Source: Deltaproteobacteria bacterium | GTDB taxonomy: Bacteria; Desulfobacterota; Binatia; UBA9968 | Direction: 5' to 3' | DNA length: 10,313 nucleotides | NCBI GenBank assembly: GCA_005879435.1 | Contig: VBKX01000388.1 | Coordinates: forward strand, 1 to 10,313 | In this document: one piece after another, positions 1-7,833 of the stretch | Layout of the letters: every line of letters starts with the position of its first letter | How positions within the stretch are numbered: position 1 is the first letter of the stretch | Translations under genes and position numbers: made by a program | Notes under the pieces: model-generated | Seen by the model: only the letters and a program-made list of their open reading frames with translations | What the model was told of the DNA's origin: nothing | The model's database searches: none

Positions 1-68
1 GTGAAATTCAATCACTGATTGTGTTACCAGAGCAAAACATGAAAAACCACTTTGTAAATCGTTTTTTT
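1..68. other. Foreign-looking AT-rich flank at the broken end of the binding-protein gene
   Basis: This stretch replaces the expected C-terminal coding sequence of the neighbouring binding protein and is clearly richer in A and T, with a run of seven T at 62-68. Nothing in its minus-strand reading resembles the missing part of that protein. On the plus strand one frame is open from base 3 to a TAG at 81-83 and could be the tail of a gene that starts outside the window, for example a transposase, but 26 codons are too few to assign. No terminal inverted repeat or target duplication can be tested because the other side is outside the window. Insertion element end, deletion junction or rearrangement are all possible. 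Confidence 0.35.
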
Positions 69-773
69 CTACAGGCTCGTTAGGTCGCGATGCGTGCGGG
101 TAAAAGCGCGGGTCGTGTCGATCATGCTATGCAAGTAGTAAATGTCCGTGTCGGCTAGGTCGGCGAGCACGCGATAGCCTTGATCTTCCGCGAAAAAAAA
201 AGTCGGCTCGGTCATCACGGCGGCGTCGATGCCACCTTTTTCGAGGGCCGCCATCATCGCGGGCGAAGAACCAATTTGCATCGTCTGCACGTCATTAGGA
301 CTCATACCCCATGTTCGCAACATCATGAGCAACACTAAATGCGATGCCGCGCCGAGACGGGTGATGCCGACTCGTTTGCCGCGCAAGTCCTCCGGTTTTT
401 TGAGGTCGCTACGGGCCATCACTCGCTGGACGCCTCGGTTAACGATGGAAGCAATCATGACGACGTCTGCACCATTTAGGCCCGCGCTGATGACTGCCCC
501 GCCGGCGCCGCCAAGGAATTGAACATCTCCAGCAATTAAGGAGCTAACCCCGCCTGCGGAAGCGCCGCCGATCAAAATCACTTCGCTGTCGATGCCATAT
601 TTTTTGAATAGCCCTTTGTCCTCGGCAATCCATAGGGCGGCATTGATTGGGGTGAATGAGCTGAGGCCGATGCGGATACGATCGGCGCTGAACGCGAACG
701 GCACCGTAATGACGAATGATACCGTCATTGACAAAAGCGCATGGAAGAAACTGCAGCGTGCGATTTGTTGCAC
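69..773 (-). pseudogene. ABC transporter substrate-binding protein, NMT1/SsuA-like, C-terminally truncated
   Basis: This encodes the front two thirds of a periplasmic binding protein of the NMT1/THI5-like group, which deliver small organic solutes to SsuBC-type importers. A signal peptide is visible: hydrophobic stretch at residues 9-28 and a likely cleavage after FSA (residue 30). The mature part starts with the family pattern of a first strand (DRIRIG), a helix with WIAEDKGLFKKYG (48-60) and a glycine-rich segment (69-75). The second lobe follows, with DLRGKRVG (129-136) and a DAAVMTEP segment (183-190). The protein stops at 234 residues where relatives run to about 320-340, at the point where 'HRDL' normally leads into the final helices. 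The GTG start at 773 is supported by AAGG about 8 bases upstream and by a stop codon three codons before it. It lies 78 bp downstream of the hydratase gene. The product probably cannot fold normally. No cognate permease or ATPase is in the window. Confidence 0.8.
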
Positions 774-851
774 CGAATTGCCTTATTCGTTCCTACTTGA
801 CGGCGGAGATCACTTGGGGGCTGATTGAGGCTCGCCAGGTGCCGTGTTGAT

Positions 852-1664
852 CTATTTCCGATCCTCCGGCTTCACGTACTTCACCGTGCCGCCGCCTTTT
901 TGAGAGTGGAGATAGCCTTCCACGTCGTTCAGCGGGTTTGTGTAGTAACGCAGACGGTGTTGGACGAGGTCGTCGGCGCGTAGCGCCATGTCGAAGGGCA
1001 AGTCTTTTTGCATGTAGGCGGCGATCTTGGCGTTCTCGAGTGTTGGGCCGTTGCGGCTGGCGAGCTCTTTCGCCAGCGTATCGACATAGTTATCGAGCTC
1101 GTTCTCGAGTACGACTTGGGAGACCAGGCCGATGCGTTCTGCTTCTACGCCACTCAAATTTCTACCGGTGAGGGAAATGAAAAATGCTTTCTTGAACGGT
1201 ATACCGGCGTGGAAGAGCGACGGCGTTGCGGTTGCGCCGTAGCTGCCGCGGATAACTTCAGGCATGCCGAACTTCGCATTTTCCGCACTGATCACCAGAT
1301 CATGACCATTGATAAGGGCAAGTCCACCGCCAAGACACCAGCCGCGAACTTTGGCAACCGTCACCTGCGGCAGTTTGCGCATGATGTCGACGATCTCCGC
1401 CACGCCCCCGAAGCCGCGGGTGCGCCGCCGGTTATCTTGTCCGCGCATGTCGTAAAGGTCGCGGCCGGAAGAATACGAATCGCCAGCGCCGGTGGTGACG
1501 ATGCAGCGAATTTTGTCGTTTTCGGCGAGCGAACGCAGGAGGTTCGACAGTTCGGTGAGCAGAGCGATGCTCAGAGCGTTTTTCTTTTCGGGGCGGCTAA
1601 GCGTCAGCCAGGCGATGCCTTCGTGTTCGTCGATGTTGGCGTTGATCGGTTTGGTGTCGGGCAT
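852..1664 (-). CDS. Enoyl-CoA hydratase/isomerase (crotonase) family protein
   Basis: A crotonase-fold enzyme that would act on an acyl-CoA thioester in the cytoplasm. At 270 residues it has normal family length. Visible landmarks are the entry strand with LSRPEKKNALS (22-32), the first oxyanion-hole segment GDSYSSGRDL (61-70), and the second one, WCLGGGLAL (109-117), followed by FGMPEVIRG (132-140). Compared with rat mitochondrial hydratase, the glutamate of the PE motif (E136 here, E164 in rat) is present. The other acid (E144 in rat, in GGGCEL) is replaced by alanine (A116). One-acid arrangements occur in other crotonases such as isomerases and the feruloyl-CoA hydratase/lyase group, whose WCFGGG segment resembles the one here, so simple 2-enoyl-CoA hydration should not be assumed. 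The ATG start is backed by GGAG 7 bases upstream. It follows the amidohydrolase gene after 137 bp on the same strand. Family assignment is firm, substrate unknown. Confidence 0.88.
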   Translation of the reverse strand: MPDTKPINANIDEHEGIAWLTLSRPEKKNALSIALLTELSNLLRSLAENDKIRCIVTTGAGDSYSSGRDLYDMRGQDNRRRTRGFGGVAEIVDIMRKLPQVTVAKVRGWCLGGGLALINGHDLVISAENAKFGMPEVIRGSYGATATPSLFHAGIPFKKAFFISLTGRNLSGVEAERIGLVSQVVLENELDNYVDTLAKELASRNGPTLENAKIAAYMQKDLPFDMALRADDLVQHRLRYYTNPLNDVEGYLHSQKGGGTVKYVKPEDRK

Positions 1665-1671
1665 TTGAATT

Positions 1672-1675
1672 CTCC
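1672..1675 (-). promoter_or_regulatory. Ribosome binding site of the crotonase-family gene
   Basis: GGAG on the minus strand lies 7 bases before the ATG at 1664 and fixes that start. Confidence 0.7.
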
Positions 1676-1689
1676 GTGGGTTTGATTTG

Positions 1690-1725
1690 GTTCCAATCGT
1701 TCAAAAAGTTCAAGTCGTTCAAATC
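1690..1725. repeat. Four-unit 9-bp tandem repeat of the GTTCAA type
   Basis: Four consecutive units with an exact 9-base period, each starting with GTTC and fitting GTTCNANNN: units at 1690, 1699, 1708 and 1717. The next nine bases (1726-1734) start GTTTTTC and may be a decayed fifth unit. It sits in the 137-bp spacer between the amidohydrolase and crotonase genes. The same core hexamer recurs in the spacer upstream of the amidohydrolase gene (2844-2903). Confidence 0.75.
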
Positions 1726-1738
1726 GTTTTTCGGAATG

Positions 1739-1758
1739 ACCTCGCACCGGTTCGAGGT
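1739..1758. repeat. Small inverted repeat in the spacer upstream of the crotonase gene
   Basis: ACCTCG at 1739-1744 is exactly complementary to CGAGGT at 1753-1758, with an 8-base loop that contains the palindrome ACCGGT. No T-run follows on either strand, so it is not a typical intrinsic terminator. It may be an operator-like site or a chance hairpin. Confidence 0.35.
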
Positions 1759-1801
1759 TACAATCACCTCGGACAAGGGTTCCAGTAGCGAGGATTATCC
1801 A

Positions 1802-2809
1802 TTAGGAAAACCGATAAAACGCCTTGGCGTTGTCCGCCAGAATTTTTTGCTTGGTCTTATCCGAAATATCTTTGCGGCGGACGACTTGGCTCACGCTGTG
1901 CGGCCATTCCATGTCCCAGTGCGGATAATCGGAGGCGTACATCATGCATTCGTCGCCGAACTGCTCGATCACCAGCGGCAGCGCCGACTCTTCACCCTCA
2001 CAGGTGAAATAGCAGCGATGGTCCTTGATATACTCGCTTGGCAGTAACTTGAGCGGCTCCATCTCGGATTTCCGCAGCAAATACTTCTCGTCGAAGCGCT
2101 CCATCCAGTAGGGCAAGAAGCCCACGCCGGCTTCGAGAAAGCCGACTTTGAGTTTCGGAAAACGGTCGAGGACGCCATTGGAGATCACCGACACGATCGA
2201 CAGCATCTGCTCGAAGGGATGCGAGGTCATGTGCACACCGATATATTTGTGAAAGCGGGTATTGCCGACTGCAACTTGCGCGGTGGCGTGAAAGCCGACG
2301 GGCACGCCGAGTTCCTGCGCTTCAGCGTAGATCGGATCGAATTGGGGCTGGCCTAGATCCAATCCCTGCTGCACGTAGGTAGGCATCATCACGCCGACGG
2401 CACCCTTTTGCGTAGCCGCTCGGCGAACTTCTTTTACGGCTTCAGGCACGACTTGCGGCGCGATAACCGCAGCGTATTTAATCCGATTGCCGCTTGTTTT
2501 GCAGAAATCGCACGCCCAATCGTTGTACGCCTTGGCCAACTCCGCAGCGAGATCGAGCTCGCGCACCAGGCCGATCGCCAACGCATTACTGGGATACGCA
2601 ACCGCGTCGCCGATCTTTTCCACGTCGAGATCTTTGCAATACTCATCGGGGTTGGTCGGTTTCCGCCCGGTGGTGCCGTTCAGAAAAATATCCCAACCGA
2701 AAGACGGAAAATAGGGACCGCTGCGGCTGCGAAATTTTTCCGGCAAATAGGTTTTATACGCGGGACCATCAAGATGATGGGCATCGGCGTCGATGATGGT
2801 AAATTCCAC
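1802..2809 (-). CDS. Amidohydrolase family 2 (ACMSD-like TIM-barrel) metal-dependent hydrolase or decarboxylase
   Basis: A cytoplasmic TIM-barrel metalloenzyme of the amidohydrolase-2 family, which includes aminocarboxymuconate semialdehyde and resorcylate decarboxylases as well as hydrolases. The expected metal and active-site positions are visible in order. DADAH at residues 7-11 gives D9 and H11 where ACMSD has HxH. H174 is in GFHAT, H197 in HPFEQM, E226 in LEAGVGF, and D294 in ASDYPHWD. The ASDYPHWD motif is typical of a large environmental subgroup often found in aromatic or carboxylic acid catabolic clusters. The 335-residue length is normal and the barrel is complete. The start is GTG at 2809, chosen because a strong GGAGG lies 7 bases upstream. 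It stands between the permease (120-bp spacer) and the crotonase-family gene, suggesting co-transcription. Substrate is not predictable, and decarboxylation is as likely as hydrolysis. Confidence 0.9.
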   Translation of the reverse strand: MEFTIIDADAHHLDGPAYKTYLPEKFRSRSGPYFPSFGWDIFLNGTTGRKPTNPDEYCKDLDVEKIGDAVAYPSNALAIGLVRELDLAAELAKAYNDWACDFCKTSGNRIKYAAVIAPQVVPEAVKEVRRAATQKGAVGVMMPTYVQQGLDLGQPQFDPIYAEAQELGVPVGFHATAQVAVGNTRFHKYIGVHMTSHPFEQMLSIVSVISNGVLDRFPKLKVGFLEAGVGFLPYWMERFDEKYLLRKSEMEPLKLLPSEYIKDHRCYFTCEGEESALPLVIEQFGDECMMYASDYPHWDMEWPHSVSQVVRRKDISDKTKQKILADNAKAFYRFS

Positions 2810-2816
2810 GAAAGAT

Positions 2817-2821
2817 CCTCC
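2817..2821 (-). promoter_or_regulatory. Strong ribosome binding site supporting a GTG start
   Basis: GGAGG on the minus strand, 7 bases before the GTG at 2809, is the best Shine-Dalgarno match near the gene and decides the start of the amidohydrolase. Confidence 0.8.
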
Positions 2822-2843
2822 GAATGAAATTAGCTGCTAACGA

Positions 2844-2903
2844 TTGAACCTTGAACTTTTGAACGGTTGAACGAAACGGGCTGTTCAAGGTTCAAAAGTT
2901 CAA
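2844..2903. repeat. GTTCAA repeat cluster folded as a long inverted repeat
   Basis: The minus strand carries several GTTCAA units spaced 7-8 bases apart, then the opposite orientation appears, so the cluster folds on itself. TTGAACTTTTGAAC (2851-2864) pairs perfectly with 2890-2903. After a small bulge, TTGAAC (2867-2872) pairs with GTTCAA (2883-2888), leaving a 10-base loop (2873-2882). That is about 20 base pairs in total, mostly A-T. No T-run follows on the minus strand. It lies between the permease stop and the amidohydrolase start, where it could stabilise the upstream mRNA end or reduce read-through. Confidence 0.7.
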
Positions 2904-2929
2904 AGCTCACCCGGAGCAAGCTACTGGAA

Positions 2930-4621
2930 CTAATCCTGCAGTCCGTAGCGTTGCGCGATGTTGAGAAAGATCGATCCGACGAACACAGTGCCGATCGTGA
3001 TGATCAGGCTAAACGCGGCTAGCTCGCCGACGTGGCCGTTGTCCCATAATTCCCAAATCGTCACGGCGACGACTTGCGATCCGGGCGAATAGAGCAACAA
3101 GGCGATCGACAGCTCTTTAAAGGTGATCAGGAAAATATAGATCCACCCGGCAAGCAGCGCGGGCATGATCAGCGGCACGACGACATGGCGCACTGTCTGG
3201 AAGAAGCTCGCGCCGCTGGCCATGGCGCCTTCTTCGAGTTCCTTATGCAAGCTCAACAGGGCGGAGTGGCTAAAGCGGATGCCGTACGGCAGATAGCGGG
3301 CGGTGAACGCTAAAACCAGTATCCAGATCGTGCCGTAAACCGGGACCGGCAACATCAAATACATTTTTAGGATCGCGATGCCCATGACGATGCCGGGGAA
3401 AACCAAGGGCAACATCGACATCTGGTCCAGTAACCTGCGTCCTTTGATCGACGCGCGCACAATCAACCACGCGGCGAAGAAGGTGATGGCGACTGCCGCC
3501 GTCGCCGACGACACGCTGACCATCATGCTGTTCATCACGGAGCGAATCACACCGCTGTCATTGAAGGCGGTGACATAGTTGTTCAGGGTTAGCATCGACA
3601 GCGCTTTCCTCGAAGGCACCTGGGCGAATGGCAAAAAGGATGACCAGGTAATCGCCACGATGGGCAAGAATTGCAAAAGGGGCAAAACCAGCATCAGGGT
3701 GCCGCCGAGCCAACGCCACTTGCCGAGGGCGATCCGATGCGGGCGAAAGTTTTTGCCGCTGATCGTGGTGAACTTATAGGTCTTGCTGGTGATCCGATAA
3801 TACGGAATTAACCCCAAAGCGACGAGCACGATGAGAATAATCGAGTAGGCGCTGGCTTCGCCGTATTTCGGAATTAGACCGCCTTTGATCTGCAGATAAA
3901 TCTTCGTGGTCAGCACTTCCACGCCGGCGGGTATGCCGATTAGCGCCGGAATCTCAAAAGCTTCGAGCGAGCGGATGATCGTCAAGATCATCACGGCGAG
4001 TACGCTGGGCACGGCGAGGGGAAAAGTCACGCGCCGAAAGACTTGCCAGCTGGTGCTGCCGGCGGTCGTCGCGGCTTCTTCCAATGACGGGTCCATCGAA
4101 CGGAAGGGCGTCGACATGAGCAAAAAGACAATGGGGATCCAGAGAAAACTTTCGACTAGCACCATGCCGCCCATGGAAAAAATATTAAAGAACGGCTGTC
4201 CCGTTAACGCCATGCCGACGGCGTTCAACATGCCTGCCTTGGGGCCAAGGAGCATGATCCAGCCGACGACTTTGATGATCCCGGGGATCGCGAACGACAC
4301 GTACGCGGAAACGTAAGCGAGTTTGCGAAACGGCGCGTCACTGCGTTCGGCGAGCCACGCGAGCGCCGTGCCGTAAACCAACGCGACCGCCGAGCTGCTC
4401 ACTGCATAGATAAGCGAGTTACTGAGCAGTGTCCTGACGTCGCCGAGGGAGTCGATAATGTTAACGAAGTGCTGGATGGTGAAAGTGCCCGCTTGTAAAC
4501 CGCGGTCGGTCACTAGACTCGTGTGGAGGATGAAAAAGAACGGCGGCAAAACCAGGTAAGCCAAAATTGCGCTTGTGAATACGAATAGCACCTGCGCCGG
4601 ATTGCGCATCATCATATACAT
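2930..4621 (-). CDS. Fused two-domain Fe(III)-type ABC transporter permease
   Basis: An inner-membrane ABC importer permease with two binding-protein-dependent transport domains in one chain, as in the FbpB/SfuB iron(III) group. It has about a dozen hydrophobic segments over 563 residues, the usual length for the fused form. Each half has its EAA loop for docking to the ATPase: EEAATTAGSTSWQVFRRV at 181-198, and EEGAMASGASFFQTVRHV at 463-480. A basic linker around 275-303 separates the halves. ATG start with GAGGG about 8 bases upstream. The expected partners, a family-1 periplasmic binding protein and a PotA/FbpC-like ATPase, are not adjacent. The gene before it on the strand is the VOC protein, 154 bp away, and the one after it the amidohydrolase. 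Homologues transport Fe(III), but related fused permeases are also found beside catabolic genes and may carry organic anions or phosphonates, so the substrate is open. Confidence 0.9.
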   Translation of the reverse strand: MYMMMRNPAQVLFVFTSAILAYLVLPPFFFILHTSLVTDRGLQAGTFTIQHFVNIIDSLGDVRTLLSNSLIYAVSSSAVALVYGTALAWLAERSDAPFRKLAYVSAYVSFAIPGIIKVVGWIMLLGPKAGMLNAVGMALTGQPFFNIFSMGGMVLVESFLWIPIVFLLMSTPFRSMDPSLEEAATTAGSTSWQVFRRVTFPLAVPSVLAVMILTIIRSLEAFEIPALIGIPAGVEVLTTKIYLQIKGGLIPKYGEASAYSIILIVLVALGLIPYYRITSKTYKFTTISGKNFRPHRIALGKWRWLGGTLMLVLPLLQFLPIVAITWSSFLPFAQVPSRKALSMLTLNNYVTAFNDSGVIRSVMNSMMVSVSSATAAVAITFFAAWLIVRASIKGRRLLDQMSMLPLVFPGIVMGIAILKMYLMLPVPVYGTIWILVLAFTARYLPYGIRFSHSALLSLHKELEEGAMASGASFFQTVRHVVVPLIMPALLAGWIYIFLITFKELSIALLLYSPGSQVVAVTIWELWDNGHVGELAAFSLIITIGTVFVGSIFLNIAQRYGLQD

Positions 4622-4718
4622 TGTTCGACCCTCGCGCGCTCGCGATCTTGAAAGTCAGATTGCACGCCTTTGTCCCCCACGGGATGCCGGACTCTGAACT
4701 CGGAATTCTATTGCCAGC

Positions 4719-4746
4719 TATATATCAAAACCGCCGAGCAAGACAA
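4719..4746 (-). promoter_or_regulatory. Candidate sigma70-type promoter for the permease-amidohydrolase-crotonase run
   Basis: On the minus strand TTGTCT (4746-4741) and TATATA (4724-4719) are separated by 16 bases. Each matches four of six consensus positions. The element lies in the 154-bp spacer, about 97 bases before the permease ATG, so it would give a leader of about 90 bases. It is the best such pair in this spacer but is unproven. Confidence 0.35.
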
Positions 4747-4775
4747 TTGCGATCTTGGGGAGAAGACCTCAAGGC

Positions 4776-5999
4776 TTAGGCGCGAAGGTTAAGGGGAGCG
4801 GCGTCGCGCCACGGACCAATGAAGGGCTCGCCGGTGAAGGTGTCCGATAATGGTTCTAATATTTCCGGCCAGTTATTCGGATCGACTTTGCGGCGCATCT
4901 CTTTCGGACGCGGCCGTCCGTCCCAGCCCACCTGCTCCATGTAGTAATAGAGCTCGAGGCAGTGACCGTCAGGATCGAATGCATAAGCGGCGTAATCGAT
5001 GCCAGGGTGCAGCTCCGGAGGGATGATCTCGGTTTCGACCCGCACGCCATTCCCGCGCAGGAAGCTCACTGCCGCCTTCAGCTGCTGATAATTGGCGAGC
5101 TGAAGACCGAAAGACATATTCGACGTCGCCTCGCTGAGCCCCAGTTTTTTGCGCCATGATTTGGGGAAGATGCCGAGTGAATGATGCTCGTTGTCGCAGC
5201 GCAAATAAGCGCAGCGTTCGCCTTGCCACTCGACTTCTTCGGTCAATGTAAATCCCAGGACATCGGTGTGCCAGCGTTTGAGTGCTTAATAGTCGTCGAC
5301 GAAAAGATTCACCGGGCCGACGCGGGTGATCTTGAAGGGTTGCGGTAACAACACGCCATCGACATCGTACTTGAGCGGCATCTTACTTACATGCCGGCAG
5401 CCGTCTAGCACACTGATGCCCTTCTCGATGTCGGCGCGCACCAGTTCGTAGTCGGGAAGCTGCGGCTGGTTGGGCGGATTGGGCGTGCCATGGCGCATCG
5501 GTGCGGGGCGGGCGTAGCCGTTCCAGTTGATCTGCTCAATGCCGTAATACAATTCGAAGATCTGTTCGTCCGGCGCCCAGACATAGAGATGAAATTGAGA
5601 ACCTCCACCTCCCGCCCGGCCTTCGCGCATGATTTCGACGCCGAGGCCACGAAAGTACTTGCTTGCCTCGGCCATTTCGGAAACACTCTGGACCTGCCAT
5701 GTGATCTGATTGATATCGTTCTGCGGCCGGAAATGCTTGGCATTGTCGCCGGCGTATTGCCGCTCGTTGAACTTTTTCTTGTCGAATAAGGCGAACGAGT
5801 GATGATCGCCCGCGTGTCTGCCGAAGAGACCGGCGCCCGCCGGTTCGGTGACAAAAAATCCGAGCAGATCGAAGTAAAAGTGCCTGCTCCCCTCGAAATC
5901 CGACGCGTTAAAGCCAAAGTGACCCAGACGGCGGATCTTGAAAGGTCGGTCCAGGGCAACGCCGCCGACGTTGTATTTGGTCGCGGTCTTGGTCGTCAT
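4776..5999 (-). pseudogene. Two-domain VOC (extradiol-dioxygenase-like) protein interrupted by an in-frame TAA
   Basis: One reading frame of 408 codons encodes two vicinal-oxygen-chelate units but is cut by TAA at 5286-5288 (codon 238). The frame stays open after it, and the sequence around the stop is ordinary VOC sequence: LFVDDY, stop, ALKRWHTDVLGF. The two halves are diverged copies. PFKIRRLGHFGF (19-30) matches PFKITRVGPVNLF (221-233), and FELYYGIEQINWNGY matches LELYYYMEQVGWDGR. By analogy with BphC, half one keeps a first metal histidine (H27), the acid-base HH pair (66-67) and the glutamate (E149), but has Q98 at the second metal histidine. Half two has P229 and S296 at the histidine positions and keeps only the HH pair (272-273) and E348. 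ATG at 5999 has GGGAG 7 bases upstream. A separate start for the second half (TTG 5246) would lack its first strand, so a nonsense mutation, read-through or base-call error is more likely than two genes. Confidence 0.82.
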
Positions 6000-6116
6000 G
6001 GCAATCTCCCCTCACCCTTTCCTTCTTGAACTCGACTCTAACGCGTTCAGTCAATCCATTTTTCGCATCCCAGCTCCCATGGTGCAAGCATCACACTGCA
6101 ATGATTTGACTCGTGG

Positions 6117-7685
6117 TCACGGTAGCTTTGCCAGATCCAGCAAGATGAAACCGTTTTTATTGTACACGGCCGCCTTCTCCTGCAGCGATCGATTCATCAA
6201 ATACTCCTTCCCCTTGATCTCTGCGAGACGCGGACCGATACGGGCTCGCCACGGCGCAAAATACTCCGGGGGATGTTTCGGATCGGTGAAATCGCGCGTC
6301 TCCACTAAAAGATGGGTTACGCCAAACTCTTGTTTCAGCCGGTATAGCGGCGCGGCATCCGTACTCAAGTAGGCTTCAAATAACGCGTCCATTCTTACGC
6401 GCATGGCCTTCATGTAGGTTAAGTGCAGCACATGGTGCGTCGCCGCGGTAAGAAAGACGTTGCGTCGCGTTACATATTCTACGTTTCGTATCTCCGCGGC
6501 GGGCCAGCCGGCGATTAGAATGTCCTTCGGCAAAGCGGTGATGGCATCGGCTAATGGCTGGGACAGTTGTTGTTCAGGGGATGCCGCGAACTCGACGTTG
6601 CCCCTGCCGCCAAATGCCATGAGATATACCGAGACGATTCCCAGAAAGCTTAAAGCTTTGAGTTTGGCTGATGAGTGCAGCCGCGGAACTCGGCCCAGCA
6701 AAATGTATAGCGACCAGGGAAATATTAACGTAATCAGAAACGGCAGCGAATACATGAAGAAGCGGGTCGGAATATACAAATACGGCGCGCCCAGCCAGGC
6801 GATCACGTGCAACACCACGCAGACGGCAAAGAAGCCGATCAACCGAACCGCGGCCCCATTGGAATTTTCCTTGAACACCGCTCTTATGCCGGCGCAAATG
6901 ACGACAAGGACGATGAGGCCCATGATGCGATTGGATCGCCGTGGCTGTACATCGGCCCGACAAAATAAATGGCCCATTCGTTGCCGAAGAGTTTATAGGG
7001 CAACTGGTCATAAGCGCGGTAATTGCCCTCGGGCCCAGCCTCAGGGTAGAGCACAATGTCGGTCGCATTAACGCGCCTGCCGTAAGGCTGGCTGTCGAGC
7101 CACATCGGTAACAGCCCCGCCAGTGTCAGAAAGCCGGTCACTGCCACAGTTGCCAAGCGGCGTGACCAGCGCCAGTGCGACACCGACCCACGGGCGGATA
7201 AAGGTTTTAAGAGCATCCAGGTGGCAAGACACAGTCCGCCGATGGTCGCCACGATGGGATAAAGCATTCCACTCACGATTACTGTAACCACCAGGAGGTG
7301 AGGACGGTCCCGAATCAACGCATAGAGTATTAGCGCAATCACCGGGTAGGCGTACATCCGAGGAGTTGCGCCGAGGAAGCCCAACCCGATGAAAATCCAC
7401 GCCGTGATCGTTAACGCCATCACGGCAAAGCTCAGCGCAGCGCCGCCCAACAGCCATCCCAAGCGGCCCAAGATACCAATAAAAACGGCATAGGCCAGGT
7501 ACATCATGCCGAGCTGGAAATGGCGGATCGTTTGGATCGAACTTAAAAAAGGGAGGAATAACATGAGCAGCGTCAAAAGGGACAAAGTATGGATTGTTCG
7601 CCATTTCCCAGTGGTATTGAATGCCAGGCCAATAGAGAACACCCAGTGCGAGTACGACTAGAACCAACTTTGCCCAGCCTCGCAT
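6117..7685 (-). pseudogene. Polytopic membrane protein with soluble C-terminal domain, two frameshifts (GT-C-like?)
   Basis: Three overlapping frames together give one protein of about 520 residues. Frame one runs from the ATG at 7685 (or TTG at 7691/7694) and encodes an N-terminal membrane helix, then a loop with YFVPFDAAH and FKFDPND. Near 7530 the sense moves to a second frame, which supplies several membrane helices and the loop with SQPYGRRVNATDIVLYP. Near 6940 it moves to a third frame with further membrane helices (GLIVLVVICAGI, FFMYSLPFLITLIF and others) and a soluble C-terminal region (from about 6590 down) ending in DLAKLP. The first shift fits one inserted or two lost bases. The second fits one lost or two inserted bases. 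Neither site lies in a homopolymer run. The architecture recalls polytopic GT-C glycosyltransferases (GT39-like), but I recognise no certain catalytic motif. GAGG lies upstream of the TTG/ATG starts. No intact product can be made without two corrections. Confidence 0.75.
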
Positions 7686-7833
7686 GGTCAACAACTTTCC
7701 TCACGGTTGCTTGGTGCATCGCGATCCATTATCTCTTTGGGGTCATCCTCGAATTCTCGCGATGCGTTATCGGCGGCGGCAGTGATCGAGCGGCGCCTTA
7801 GATTCGAAATATGAAGTACCGATTGAATTCGAG

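Noticed and set aside
1008..1685. Long plus-strand open frame of 225 codons opposite the crotonase-family gene
   Set aside because: It is the antisense shadow of a clearly recognisable gene, and the translation has no family features.
4776..5246. Separate single-domain VOC gene starting at TTG 5246
   Set aside because: The same frame continues upstream through VOC sequence to the TAA at 5286, and this start would drop the first strand and helix of the domain. It is better read as the distal half of an interrupted gene.
6000..6116. Promoter for the VOC gene in the spacer downstream of the membrane-protein gene
   Set aside because: TTGACT and TTGCAC hexamers occur on the minus strand, but none has a convincing -10 partner at 16-18 bases.
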